A stretch of DNA of 64,000 nt from Azospirillum oryzae (GTDB lineage Bacteria; Pseudomonadota; Alphaproteobacteria; Azospirillales; Azospirillaceae), in contig NZ_VTTM01000011.1 of NCBI RefSeq assembly GCF_008364795.1, positions 1-64,000 on the forward strand, written 5' to 3'. This document shows, in pieces, positions 52,681 through 62,189 of this stretch (position 1 is the stretch's first letter; every line of letters starts with the position of its first letter). The notes beneath the pieces were generated by a model, which searched no databases, had not been told where the DNA came from, and was given only the letters and a program-made list of their open reading frames with translations. The translations under genes and the position numbers were made by a program.

Positions 52681-52904
52681 CCCCCGCCTTATCGTGACGG
52701 TTGACCTCCACCTTCGGGGAAAAGCACAGGAAAAAGGCCATAGAGTATTCCGCTACTACCGCTCCCGCTTCAGTCCGGCTTATAATTTCCTATACAAACA
52801 ATTGTGGATGCGGAGTATTTCGGGACGGATCTCCGCACCCCCGTTCTAAGGACAATCGGCGCCACGGGAAATCCCGAAAGACGCCGGGATGCAGGGAGGG
52901 GACT
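52681..52904 (+). promoter_or_regulatory. Intergenic region with candidate promoter of the activator gene
   Basis: A 224-base gap, AT-rich for this genome in its middle, between the chaperonin and activator genes. TATAAT at 52781-52786 is a perfect -10 box, but no good -35 box lies 16-18 bases upstream. An 8-base palindrome ACAATTGT follows at 52798-52805. The activator could have its own weak promoter here. Confidence 0.35.
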
Positions 52905-55010
52905 GTGTTGGCCAACGAACAGGTCGGTATCGGCCGTCTGGCCGTTGCTTCGTCCGGTCCGGCGTTCCATGCGCTGGTGGACGGCGAAACGGCGACGATG
53001 AAGGCGTGGGAGGATTTCGTTTCCGGGTCACGGCGGGAGAATCTGCCGGTGCGCGACGTGGTCATCCGATCCTGGGCGCGCTGCCAAAGCTTCCTGGTCG
53101 ATGCGCGGGCGGATGCCGCACCGGTGGTCGGCACCGACCTTGTCGAGGCGCTCCGTCGCGACAACCGTGATCTGCTGCAGGCCGCCGCCACGACCCTGGC
53201 CGAGGCGGCGAACCTGTTGGCCGGGACGCGGACGGTGATGCTGATCACCGATGCCAACGGCGTGGTGCTGGAGGCCGCCGGCGACCGCGCGACCATGAAC
53301 GCTGCCCGCGACATCAGCCTCGCCTGCGGCGGCCAGTGGGGCGAGACCTGTGCCGGCACCAACGGCATCGGCACCGCACTGGCCTCCAAGCAGCCGGTGC
53401 TGGTCCAATCGGCGGAGCATTACTGCGCCGGCATCAAGGGGTGGAGCTGCGCCGGCGCGCCGATCCATGACCCGGTCGACGGCTCGGTCGTCGGGCTGCT
53501 CGACATCTCCGGCCTGAAACAGAGCTTCAGCGGGCAGGCGCTGGCGCTGGCCGTGGTTGCCGCCCGGCAGGTGGAATGGAACCTCGCCCGGCAGACGGAG
53601 GCCGAACATGTGCGGCTTCTGGAGGCCTGCCTGGAAGACAGCCAGAAATATGCCGGCGAGGGGTTGATCGCGCTGGATGCGCGTGGGCGTCTTCTCTTCG
53701 CCAGCCGCAAGGCGGCGCATCTGCTGAAGGCGAGCCTCGGATCGGAACTGCCGCCGCTGAACCGGGGGACGAAGCTGCCCCTTGTCGGATTGGAGGGCGG
53801 CGCCGGCGGCCGGCTGCCGGTGCCGTCCGACTGGGTCCGTCCGCTGATGCTGGATGGGGAGCGGCGTGGAACGCTGCTGGTCATTCCCGGTTCGGCGTCG
53901 TCCCGCCCCTCCGCCGGGCGCCGGGCGGTGCCGGACGAGTCCGACCACAGCCGCTGCCGCTTCGCCGACATCGTCGGGGCCAGCGACAGCCTGCGTGCCG
54001 TGATCGGGCAGGGGGAGCGTCTGGCGCCGCTGCAGGTCCCCATCCTGATCGAGGGCGAGACCGGCGTCGGCAAGGAGTTGTTCGCGCGCGCCATCCACGG
54101 CCACAGCGCGGTGGCCGGCGGCCCCTTCGTGCCGTTCAATTGCGGCGCGGTGTCGCGCGAGATGCTGGGCAGCGAGCTGTTCGGCTATGTGCGCGGCGCC
54201 TTCACCGGCGCTGCGGCGGAGGGGCGGATCGGCCGGTTCGAACTGGCGGACGGCGGCACGCTGTGCCTGGACGAGATCGGCGAACTGCCGCTCGACCTTC
54301 AGCCCTATCTGTTGCGGGTGCTGGAGGAAGGGGTCCTGTACCGCATCGGCGACAACGTTCCGCGCCGGGTGTCGGTGCGGCTGCTCGCCATGACCAACCG
54401 GAATCTGCGTCAGGAGGTCGCCGCCGGCCGCTTCCGCCGCGACCTGTACCACCGCCTTGCCGTGACGGCCCTGCGGGTGCCGCCCTTGCGGGAACGGCAT
54501 GGCGACGTCCTGCGCCTGATCTCCCACTTCAACAACCTGCTGGCGGAACGGCATGGCCGCGCGCCGGTCCGCTTCACCGCGGCATCGCTGGATCTGCTGC
54601 AACGTTACGACTGGCCGGGCAATGTCCGGGAATTGCGGAACGTGATCGAACGTGCGGTCCTGCTGTCCACTGGTGGAACCGTCGATGTGCATGATCTTCC
54701 GGACGAACTGCGCGACGCCTGCGGCGGTCTGGAGACCGGCGGCTGGCCCTCGCCCTATCCGGCGGTTGCGGGGCCGGCCATGCCGATCTCTGCACCGGCC
54801 GGTCCGGTCCCGATGTCGCTTACGGTCACCGAGCAGCGAACGATCGAGGATGTGATTGCCGCCACCGGCGGGAACCTGTCGGATGCCGCGGCGGTGCTGG
54901 GGATTTCACGCAGCACCCTGTATCGCAAGTTGAGCCAGCACGGCATCCAGCGGGGCGTGGTTCGCAGGGGACGAGCCGACCGGGACGGGGGCGGCTTCGA
55001 CCGGACCTGA
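52905..55010 (+). CDS. mimR: Sigma-54-dependent transcriptional activator (AcoR/MimR-like)
   Basis: A 701-residue enhancer-binding protein. The N-terminal GAF-type sensor region (about residues 50-330) includes CAGTNGIGTALASKQPVLVQ and HYCAGIKGWSCAGAPI. The AAA+ domain (about 355-595) has Walker A GETGVGKE and an intact sigma-54 contact loop GAFTGA. A Fis-type helix-turn-helix (NLSDAAAVLGISRSTLYRKL) is near the C-terminus. AcoR/MimR proteins respond to acetoin, ketones or alcohols. The start is read as GTG 52905 with GGAGG five bases upstream; TTG 52908 is possible. It likely drives both sigma-54 promoters at 45993-46200. Confidence 0.93.
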   Translation: MLANEQVGIGRLAVASSGPAFHALVDGETATMKAWEDFVSGSRRENLPVRDVVIRSWARCQSFLVDARADAAPVVGTDLVEALRRDNRDLLQAAATTLAEAANLLAGTRTVMLITDANGVVLEAAGDRATMNAARDISLACGGQWGETCAGTNGIGTALASKQPVLVQSAEHYCAGIKGWSCAGAPIHDPVDGSVVGLLDISGLKQSFSGQALALAVVAARQVEWNLARQTEAEHVRLLEACLEDSQKYAGEGLIALDARGRLLFASRKAAHLLKASLGSELPPLNRGTKLPLVGLEGGAGGRLPVPSDWVRPLMLDGERRGTLLVIPGSASSRPSAGRRAVPDESDHSRCRFADIVGASDSLRAVIGQGERLAPLQVPILIEGETGVGKELFARAIHGHSAVAGGPFVPFNCGAVSREMLGSELFGYVRGAFTGAAAEGRIGRFELADGGTLCLDEIGELPLDLQPYLLRVLEEGVLYRIGDNVPRRVSVRLLAMTNRNLRQEVAAGRFRRDLYHRLAVTALRVPPLRERHGDVLRLISHFNNLLAERHGRAPVRFTAASLDLLQRYDWPGNVRELRNVIERAVLLSTGGTVDVHDLPDELRDACGGLETGGWPSPYPAVAGPAMPISAPAGPVPMSLTVTEQRTIEDVIAATGGNLSDAAAVLGISRSTLYRKLSQHGIQRGVVRRGRADRDGGGFDRT

Positions 55011-55061
55011 AATCGCCGGGTTCGAACCAGGACAGGTCCATCGTGGGAGGAGCATCGGCGC

Positions 55062-55439
55062 ATGTGCCAGATCTTTGTCAACACCGACCCGATCCTGTAC
55101 GAGGCCCGGTCCCGTTCGGTCCGCATCCATGGAATGGTGACCAGCATCCGACTGGAGAACCTGTTCTGGAACGTTCTGGCCGGCATCGCCGCCGAACAGG
55201 GGACCACCACCAACCGCCTGATCGTCACGCTCTATGACGAGGTCGTGGAGGTCCATGGCGGCGTCCAGAACCTCGCCTCCTTCCTGCGGGTCAGCTGCGT
55301 GCGCTATCTGACGCTGACGTCCGCAGCGTCGGCGCCCGGAATTGCCGGGGGGAAGAGCACCTCCGATCCCGCACCGGGCGGCGATGCGGCATCCGTCGTC
55401 GCCTTCCCTGCGGACCGCCAATTCTCCGCCAAATCGTGA
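55062..55439 (+). CDS. Ribbon-helix-helix domain protein
   Basis: A 125-residue protein. The first 85 residues match a ribbon-helix-helix family frequent in Rhodospirillales: MCQIFVNTDPILYEARSRSV, IHGMVTSIRLENLFWNVLAG, TTNRLIVTLYDEV and NLASFLRVSCVRYL. It is probably a small DNA-binding protein or antitoxin-like regulator, but no partner toxin lies next to it. The C-terminal 40 residues are low in complexity and likely disordered. Its start is 51 bases after the activator gene. Confidence 0.82.
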   Translation: MCQIFVNTDPILYEARSRSVRIHGMVTSIRLENLFWNVLAGIAAEQGTTTNRLIVTLYDEVVEVHGGVQNLASFLRVSCVRYLTLTSAASAPGIAGGKSTSDPAPGGDAASVVAFPADRQFSAKS

Positions 55440-55585
55440 CGGCGGCGCAGTCCGAATCCTGACCGTCGGACCGCGCCGACCAACGAAGCCGAAGCCCGCC
55501 CGCTCCCGATTGAATGCCTCGGGTGCGGGCCGCAACCGTTGGTGCCCCCAACATCGCTGTTGACCAAAGCTGTATTATCCATCAT

Positions 55586-55597
55586 ACAGGTTCCTGT
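55586..55597. promoter_or_regulatory. Inverted repeat just upstream of the GntR-family gene
   Basis: ACAGG (55586-55590) and CCTGT (55593-55597) separated by TT, eight bases before the ATG at 55605. It may be an autoregulatory operator. If so, the protein may start at a later GTG (55647), which has GGGGAGG upstream. The arms are short. Confidence 0.35.
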
Positions 55598-55604
55598 CTG
55601 GTGA

Positions 55605-56525
55605 ATGGACAGCCAACGGTTTCCGGTGAAGGGGAGGCGGAGTGCTGTGAAGTCGGCGGTCGAACCTTTGAAGGCGCGCAGAATCTATCTGCTGCTGCGT
55701 GACCGCATCGTCGCCGGCGAGCTGCCGCCGGGCGGGCGGCTGCCGGGCGAACCGGCGCTGGCGACCGAACATGCGGTGTCGCGGGTCACCGTGCGCCGCG
55801 CGCTCGACCTTCTGGAAAAGGAAGGGCTGGTGCAGCGCAAGGCCGGCTCCGGCACCTTCGTGCATGACACGCGCGCCGTCCGGCCGATCGTCGCCGATCT
55901 GTCGAACGTCCTGTCGCATTTGATCGACATGGGCCGCAGCACCGACGTGAAGCTGCTGTCCTTCGGTTACGGCATCCCGCCTGAGTCCATTGCCGAAAGC
56001 CTGGGTCTCAAGCCCGGCGAACGGGTCCAGCGCTCGGTGCGTGTGCGCCTGATCGATGGGGAGCCGTTTTCCTACCTGACCACCCATGTTCCGGAATGGA
56101 TCGGCCTGACCTATTCGGAGGCGGAACTGGCGGCGCGTCCGCTGCTGGAACTGATCGAGCGGTCCGGCGTGACGACGGAGCGCGCCACCCAGGCGATCAA
56201 CGCCACGCTCGCCGGCCCCGAAGCGGCGGCGGCGCTTGATCTGGAGATCGGATCGCCGCTGCTGACCCTGACCCGCATCGTCTACGAACCGTCGGGGCGT
56301 GGCGTGGAGCATCTGCACGCGCTGTACCGGCCCGACCGCTACAGCTTCCACATGGATCTGGTGCGTACCGGCAACGACGGCGAACGGCGCTGGAGCCCCG
56401 CCCTGGGCTGGCCGCGCACCACCGAGAAGGCCGAGCGCAAGAAGGCCGACAAGAGCAAGACCGACAAAAGCAAGCTGGGCGAAAAGCCCACCCGCAGCAC
56501 GCGGGCAATCAAACAGAGGAGTTGA
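55605..56525 (+). CDS. GntR-family regulator with UTRA domain (HutC type)
   Basis: A 306-residue regulator. The winged helix-turn-helix (IYLLLRDRIVAGELPPGGRL, RVTVRRALDLLEKEGLVQRK, GSGTFV) is followed by a UTRA ligand domain (VQRSVRVRLIDGEPFSYLTT and LLTLTRIVYEP). The C-terminal 35 residues are rich in lysine and serine. ATG 55605 is used, though GTG 55647 has the better ribosome site. It is directly upstream of the Liv-type ABC transporter operon (five bases to the next start) and likely represses it until ligand binds. Confidence 0.9.
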   Translation: MDSQRFPVKGRRSAVKSAVEPLKARRIYLLLRDRIVAGELPPGGRLPGEPALATEHAVSRVTVRRALDLLEKEGLVQRKAGSGTFVHDTRAVRPIVADLSNVLSHLIDMGRSTDVKLLSFGYGIPPESIAESLGLKPGERVQRSVRVRLIDGEPFSYLTTHVPEWIGLTYSEAELAARPLLELIERSGVTTERATQAINATLAGPEAAAALDLEIGSPLLTLTRIVYEPSGRGVEHLHALYRPDRYSFHMDLVRTGNDGERRWSPALGWPRTTEKAERKKADKSKTDKSKLGEKPTRSTRAIKQRS

Positions 56526-56530
56526 GCGTT

Positions 56531-57775
56531 ATGGGACGTTCGGTTCAGGACTCCGCCCTCTCCGGGATTTCCCGCCGTACGGTGCTGAAGGCCGGCGCCG
56601 CGGCCGCCGCGTTCGTCACCGTACCGGTGGCCGCCCCGTCGATCCTGCGGGCGCAGACCCCGGCGGTGAAGATCGGCATCCTCCAGCCGGTGACCGGCGC
56701 GCTTGCCCATGACGGCGACCTTGGCCGGCTGGGCGCGGAGATCGCGATCAACGAGATCAACGCGGCCGGCGGCATCAAGTCATTGGGCGGCGCGAAGCTT
56801 GAGATGGTGTTCGGCGACGCCCGCTCCATGCCCGAAGCCGGCACGCAGGAGGTGGAGCGCATGCAGGCCGACGGCGTCTGCGCCATCGTCGGCGGCTTCG
56901 CCAGCCCGATCTGCCTTGCGGCATCGCAGGCGGCGGCGCGCTATGACCTGCCCTATCTGGTGGATGTCGGCGTGTCGGATCAGATCATGTCGCGCGGCCT
57001 GACCAACACCTTCCGCTTCAGCCCCGGCTTCGGCAAGGTGACGCAGGTGGCGCTCGACAACCTGACCGCCATCAACGACAAGGCGGGCAAGCCGGCGAAG
57101 ACCGTCGTGCTGGTGCATGAGGATGGGCTGTTCGGCTCCGGCCTCGCCAAGCTGCTGCAGGCCGAGTTGCCCAAGCGCGGCTTCGAGGTTCTGGAGACCA
57201 TCGCCCATCCGACACCGGCGCGCGACATGTCCAACGTGGCGCTGCGCATCCGCTCGCTGAACCCCGATCTGGTCATTCCGTCCAACTACTATGGCGAGTT
57301 CGTGCTGCTCGCCCGCACCATGCAGCAGCAGCGCATCAAGCCGAAGGGCGTTTATGCGATCCTGGGTGGGGCGGCGTCGAACGGGCGCTTCGTCAAGGAG
57401 TTTCCGCAGGCCGCCCAGAACGTCATCGATTGCAACCACTGGCACGATCCGAAGAATCCGAAGGCACTGGCCCTTCGCAAGACGGTGGAAGGGCAGGGCA
57501 AGTCCTTCGCCTACAATGTCTCGCTGAACTATTCGAACGTTCTGCTGCTGGCCGACGCCATCGAGCGGGCGGCCTCCACCGACCGCAAGAAGATCATCGA
57601 GGCGCTGAACGCCTCCAGCTTCGCCGGCCACATCATGCCCTACGGCCCGACCAAGTTCGTCAACGGCCAGAACGAGGGCGCCACCCCGATCAACACCCAA
57701 ATCCAGGGTGAGGACATCAAGGTGATCTATCCGGAAGCGTTCGCCGAGGCGAAGGCCAACTTCCCGGCGGCCTGA
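56531..57775 (+). CDS. livK: ABC transporter substrate-binding protein, branched-chain amino acid type
   Basis: A 414-residue periplasmic binding protein with a twin-arginine signal (SRRTVLKAGAAAAAFVTVPV, ending near ILRAQ). The mature part has VKIGILQPVTGALAHDGDLG and the usual two-lobe Peripla_BP_6 pattern (AINEINAAGGIKSLGGAKLE, VLVHEDGLFGSGLAKLLQ). This family binds amino acids, urea, amides or aromatic acids, so the ligand is open. The ATG at 56531 has GAGGAG nine bases upstream, inside the end of the GntR gene. Confidence 0.92.
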   Translation: MGRSVQDSALSGISRRTVLKAGAAAAAFVTVPVAAPSILRAQTPAVKIGILQPVTGALAHDGDLGRLGAEIAINEINAAGGIKSLGGAKLEMVFGDARSMPEAGTQEVERMQADGVCAIVGGFASPICLAASQAAARYDLPYLVDVGVSDQIMSRGLTNTFRFSPGFGKVTQVALDNLTAINDKAGKPAKTVVLVHEDGLFGSGLAKLLQAELPKRGFEVLETIAHPTPARDMSNVALRIRSLNPDLVIPSNYYGEFVLLARTMQQQRIKPKGVYAILGGAASNGRFVKEFPQAAQNVIDCNHWHDPKNPKALALRKTVEGQGKSFAYNVSLNYSNVLLLADAIERAASTDRKKIIEALNASSFAGHIMPYGPTKFVNGQNEGATPINTQIQGEDIKVIYPEAFAEAKANFPAA

Positions 57776-57805
57776 TCGGTTTTTTCGCCGTCGCACCTCC
57801 GCATT

Positions 57806-57858
57806 CCCCCACCCGTCCGCGACGCCACACGCAGGCGCATCGCGGAGCGGGTGAGGGG
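57806..57858. repeat. Long imperfect hairpin between livK and livH
   Basis: The left arm CCCCCACCCGTCCGCGA (57806-57822) and the right arm TCGCGGAGCGGGTGAGGGG (57840-57858) pair with small bulges around a 17-base loop. It is related in style to the palindromes at 50850-50994. In this operon it probably stabilises the livK message at its 3' end, giving more binding protein than permease. Confidence 0.6.
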
Positions 57859-57884
57859 ACCATTCCCCTCATGCGCGGGCTGCC

Positions 57885-58757
57885 ATGTATTCACCTCAGA
57901 TCATCCTGGAAGCGTCGCTGAACGGTCTGATGACCGGCGCGGTCTATGCCCTGATCGCGCTTGGCCTGACGCTGATCTACGGCGTGCTCCACATCATCAA
58001 CTTCGCACACGGCGCGCTGCTGACCTGCGCGATGTTCGCGGTCTGGATCGCCTGGGCGGTGTTGGGAATGGACCCCTATCTGGCCATCCTGCCGCTGGTG
58101 CCGCTGATGTTCGCGCTCGGCTACGGCCTGCAGCGCTTCGTCATCGGGCCGGCCAGCCATGGCGACGACGGCAACATCCTGCTGGTCACGCTGGGCCTGT
58201 CCATCGTGCTGGAGAATGTGCTGCTGGCGCTGTTCCAGTCGGACACCCGCACGCTCGACACCGACTATTCCTTCCAGGTGGTGGCGCTGGGGCCGCTGCT
58301 GCTCAGCTACCCGCGCCTGATCGGGCTGGGGGTAGCGGTGGTGGTGACCGGGCTCTTGTGGCTGGTGCTGAACCGTACCGACACCGGCAAGGCGATCCGC
58401 GCCGTTGCCAAGGAGAAGCTGGGCGCCAATCTGGTCGGCATCGACGTGCCGCATGTCTATGCCGTGACCTTCGGGCTGGGCTGCGCCTGCCTTGCCGTGG
58501 CGGCGGGGCTGCTGATGCCGACCTTCTACGTCAATCCGCGCATCGGCGGCGCCTTCGTGCTGGTCGCCTTCACGGTGGTGGTGCTGGGCGGCATGGGATC
58601 CATCCCCGGCGCGCTGCTGGGCGGGCTGTTCATCGGCGTGGTGGAGAGCCTGTGCGGCCTGTTCCTGGGCGACAGCCTGGGCCAGATCGGCATCTTCCTG
58701 ATCTTCATCGCCGTGCTGCTGGTGCGGCCGACCGGCCTGTTCGGAGCAAAGGCATGA
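57885..58757 (+). CDS. livH: ABC transporter permease, LivH type
   Basis: A 290-residue membrane protein with about eight helices. It has ALIALGLTLIYGVLHIINFA at the start, the EAA-like region around AVAKEKLGANLVGIDVPHVY, and GGMGSIPGALLGGLFIGVVE. It forms the inner-membrane channel with LivM. The ribosome site is weak (GCGCGGG). The stop overlaps the next start as ATGA. Confidence 0.93.
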   Translation: MYSPQIILEASLNGLMTGAVYALIALGLTLIYGVLHIINFAHGALLTCAMFAVWIAWAVLGMDPYLAILPLVPLMFALGYGLQRFVIGPASHGDDGNILLVTLGLSIVLENVLLALFQSDTRTLDTDYSFQVVALGPLLLSYPRLIGLGVAVVVTGLLWLVLNRTDTGKAIRAVAKEKLGANLVGIDVPHVYAVTFGLGCACLAVAAGLLMPTFYVNPRIGGAFVLVAFTVVVLGGMGSIPGALLGGLFIGVVESLCGLFLGDSLGQIGIFLIFIAVLLVRPTGLFGAKA

Positions 58758-59752
58758 CCGCGCGCGACCTGATCCCGATCGCCGTCCTGACCATCCTGGC
58801 GGCCCTGCTGCCGCTGGTGGTGACCTCCAGCCCGGTGCTGAACTTCCTGGTCTTCATGCTGATCGTGGCGCTGGGCGCGCAGGGCTGGAACATCCTGGGT
58901 GGCTTCGGCGGTCAGTTCAGCTTCGGCCATGCGGCTTTCTTCGGCACCGGCGCCTATGTGACGGCGATCCTGCAACTGCGCTACGGCGTCAACGCCTGGG
59001 CCGGTCTGGTGCTGGCGACGGCGGCCGGCGGTGTGGTCGGCTGGGCGATCGGCTTCCTCAGCTTCCGGTCGGGCCTGCGCGGCTCCTATTTCGCGCTGGT
59101 GACGCTGGCCTTCGCCGAGGTGTTCCGCATCCTCGCCAACGCCGCGTCCTTCACCGGCGGGGCTGCGGGGCTGCTCATCAAGCTCGATGTCCGCGCCGCC
59201 AACCTGCAGTTCGACGACCGCGCCGTCTTCTACTGGCTGGTGCTGGCCTTCGTCGCCGCGGTGCTGCTGTTGACGCGCTGGATCCAGCGCTCCCGTTTCG
59301 GGGCGCAGCTGGTGGCGGTGCGCGAGAACGAGGATGCGGCCAAGGCGCTCGGCGTCGACTCCCTGAAGGTGAAGCTGCGCGCCATCGCCCTGTCCGGCGC
59401 GGTGACGGCGCTGTCCGGCTGCCTCTATGCCCAATACTTCCTCTATATCGACGCCAACATCGCCTATGGCAGTTGGATTTCGGTGGAGCTTCTGCTGGCC
59501 CCGATCATCGGCGGCGTCGGCACCGTCTTCGGCCCGGTGGTCGGGGCGTTGACCCTGCACGGGCTGGGCGAGGTCGCCAAACAGTTCGCCGGCCGCATTC
59601 CCGGCATCGACCTGATTGTCTTCGGCGGCGTGCTGGTGCTTGCCGTGGCCTTTGCCCGCGGCGGCATCCTGGGCCTGCTGGAGCGGCTGCGCGACCGCGG
59701 CCGGGGGATAATGGCGCGCGGACCCAAGGAGGTTTCCCATGCTGGCCGTTGA
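58754..59752 (+). CDS. livM: ABC transporter permease, LivM type
   Basis: A 332-residue membrane protein with about ten helices: LGAQGWNILGGFGGQFSFGH, GSYFALVTLAFAEVFRILAN, and the EAA-like VRENEDAAKALGVDSLKVKL. It pairs with LivH. The start overlaps the livH stop (ATGA) and its end overlaps the livG start by 14 bases. Confidence 0.93.
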   Translation: MTARDLIPIAVLTILAALLPLVVTSSPVLNFLVFMLIVALGAQGWNILGGFGGQFSFGHAAFFGTGAYVTAILQLRYGVNAWAGLVLATAAGGVVGWAIGFLSFRSGLRGSYFALVTLAFAEVFRILANAASFTGGAAGLLIKLDVRAANLQFDDRAVFYWLVLAFVAAVLLLTRWIQRSRFGAQLVAVRENEDAAKALGVDSLKVKLRAIALSGAVTALSGCLYAQYFLYIDANIAYGSWISVELLLAPIIGGVGTVFGPVVGALTLHGLGEVAKQFAGRIPGIDLIVFGGVLVLAVAFARGGILGLLERLRDRGRGIMARGPKEVSHAGR

Positions 59753-60477
59753 CGGAGTTTCCAAGCGGTTCGGCGGGCTGATGGCGGTGGACAGCGCGAC
59801 GCTGTCGCTGCAACCCGGCGGCATCATCGGGCTGATCGGTCCGAATGGGGCCGGCAAGACCACGCTGTTCTCGATGATCTCCGGCTTCATCGCCCCCACC
59901 GACGGACGCATCCGCTTCGAGGGCACCGATATCACCGCCGAGGAACCGCATCGCCGGGCGGAGCGCGGCATCGGCCGCACATTTCAGATCGTCCAGCCCT
60001 TCGCCGGGCTGACGGTGTGCGAGAACATCGCCGTCGGCGCCTATCTGCGCCATGCCAAGCGGGCCGAGGCCACCGCCAAGGCGCGCGAGGTGGCACGGCG
60101 CGTCGGGCTGGGTTCCGAGCTGGATCGACCGGCCGGCGGGTTGACGGTGGCGGGGCGCAAGCGGCTGGAACTGGCCCGCGCGCTGGCCACCGAGCCCAAG
60201 TTGCTGCTGCTGGACGAGGTGCTGGCCGGTCTGAACCCGTCGGAGATCCGCGACATCATCCCGGTGATCCGGGGCATCCGCGACGAAGGGGTGACGATCC
60301 TGATGATCGAACACGTCATGCAGGCGGTGATGAACCTGTGCGAGCGCGTCTATGTGCTGGCCCAGGGCCGCATGATCGCCGAAGGGCCGCCCACCGTCGT
60401 CTGCGCCGACACCCGCGTGATCGAGGCCTATCTCGGCCACGGCGCCGCCGCCCGCCTGAAGGCGGAGGGGGCGGCCC

Positions 60478-60485
<8 letters not shown>
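59739..60485 (+). CDS. livG: ABC transporter ATP-binding protein, LivG type
   Basis: A 248-residue ATPase. Walker A is GPNGAGKTTLFSMISG, Walker B is KLLLLDEVLAGLNPSE, and the switch histidine is in MIEHVM. Where many ABC ATPases have LSGGQ, this one reads GGLTVAGRKRLELARAL, a relaxed signature common in LivG proteins. It powers the transporter with LivF. Confidence 0.93.
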
Positions 60486-61191
<706 letters not shown>

Positions 61192-61286
61192 GCGATGCCC
61201 GCTCCGGCCCTGTCCCGACATCTTCCAACCCTGACCCGGCGCTGCCGCGACGGCTTCGCTGACCGGCACCGGGGGGAGCGCTTGAC

Positions 61287-62189
61287 ATGACCGTCCCCAG
61301 CATCAGTTTTCGGGACCGACTGGCCCAGGACCGCGTCGTCCTGGCGCCCGGAGTCTATGACGCCTTCACCGCTTCGATGGCAACCGCCGCCGGGTTCGAG
61401 GCGCTGTACCTGTCGGGTGCCGCCATCGCCTATACCCGGCTCGGCCGGCCCGACATCGGACTGGTTTCGGTCAGCGAGGTGGCCGATACCATCGCCCTGG
61501 TGCGCGACCGGGTGCCGACGCCGCTGATCGTCGATGCCGACACCGGGTACGGCAACGCGCTGAACGTGCAGCGTACCGTGCGCATGTTCGAACGGGCCGG
61601 CGCCACCGCCCTGCAGTTGGAGGACCAGAGCTTCCCCAAGCGCTGCGGCCACCTGACCGACAAGGCGGTGATCCCGGCGGGCGAGATGGCCGGCAAGATC
61701 AAGGCGGCGGTCGATGCCCGCGCCAGCGAAGGCACCCTGATCGTCGCCCGCACCGACGCGGTTGCGGTGGAGGGTGTCTCGGCCGCTCTCGACCGCGCCC
61801 GGCTCTATGTCGAGGCCGGTGCCGACGTGCTGTTCGTCGAGGCGCCCAAGAGTCGGGAGCAGCTCTCCGCCATCGCCGCTGACCTGGGCGGCATCCGCCC
61901 GCTGCTCGCCAACATGGTGGAGGGCGGGCAGACGCCGATCAGTTCGGCGTCTGAACTGGGCGAGCTGGGCTATCGGCTGGTGATCTTCCCCGGCGGCATC
62001 GTGCGAGCGCTCGCTCGGCAGGCGCAGGACTATTATGGCTCGCTGGCGCAGCACGGCACCACCCAGCCCTTCCGCGAGCGCATGTTCGATTTCAACGCGC
62101 TGAACGAGCTGATCGGCACGCCGGAGATGCTGGCGCTCGGCGAAACCTACAAGGACTTCACACCCGCAAAGCGGGAGGACGCAGCATGA
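61287..62189 (+). CDS. Isocitrate lyase/PEP mutase family protein
   Basis: A 300-residue TIM-barrel enzyme of the isocitrate lyase/PEP mutase family. The metal-binding PLIVDADTGYGN (D83, D85), LQLEDQSFPKRCGH with the KRCGH catalytic loop (118-122), and LFVEAPKSREQL are present. Members cleave 2-methylisocitrate, 2,3-dimethylmalate, oxaloacetate or related acids, and this sequence does not settle which. It lies between the importer and the hydantoinase-type genes; its stop overlaps the hyuB start as ATGA. Confidence 0.9.
   Translation: MTVPSISFRDRLAQDRVVLAPGVYDAFTASMATAAGFEALYLSGAAIAYTRLGRPDIGLVSVSEVADTIALVRDRVPTPLIVDADTGYGNALNVQRTVRMFERAGATALQLEDQSFPKRCGHLTDKAVIPAGEMAGKIKAAVDARASEGTLIVARTDAVAVEGVSAALDRARLYVEAGADVLFVEAPKSREQLSAIAADLGGIRPLLANMVEGGQTPISSASELGELGYRLVIFPGGIVRALARQAQDYYGSLAQHGTTQPFRERMFDFNALNELIGTPEMLALGETYKDFTPAKREDAA

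Noticed and set aside
55062..55439. Ribbon-helix-helix protein as antitoxin of a toxin-antitoxin pair
   Set aside because: Neither neighbour resembles a toxin; the family occurs as single genes in related bacteria.
57851..58753. Frame opening at 57851 continuous with livM
   Set aside because: It overlaps livH in another frame; livM begins at the ATGA overlap at 58754.
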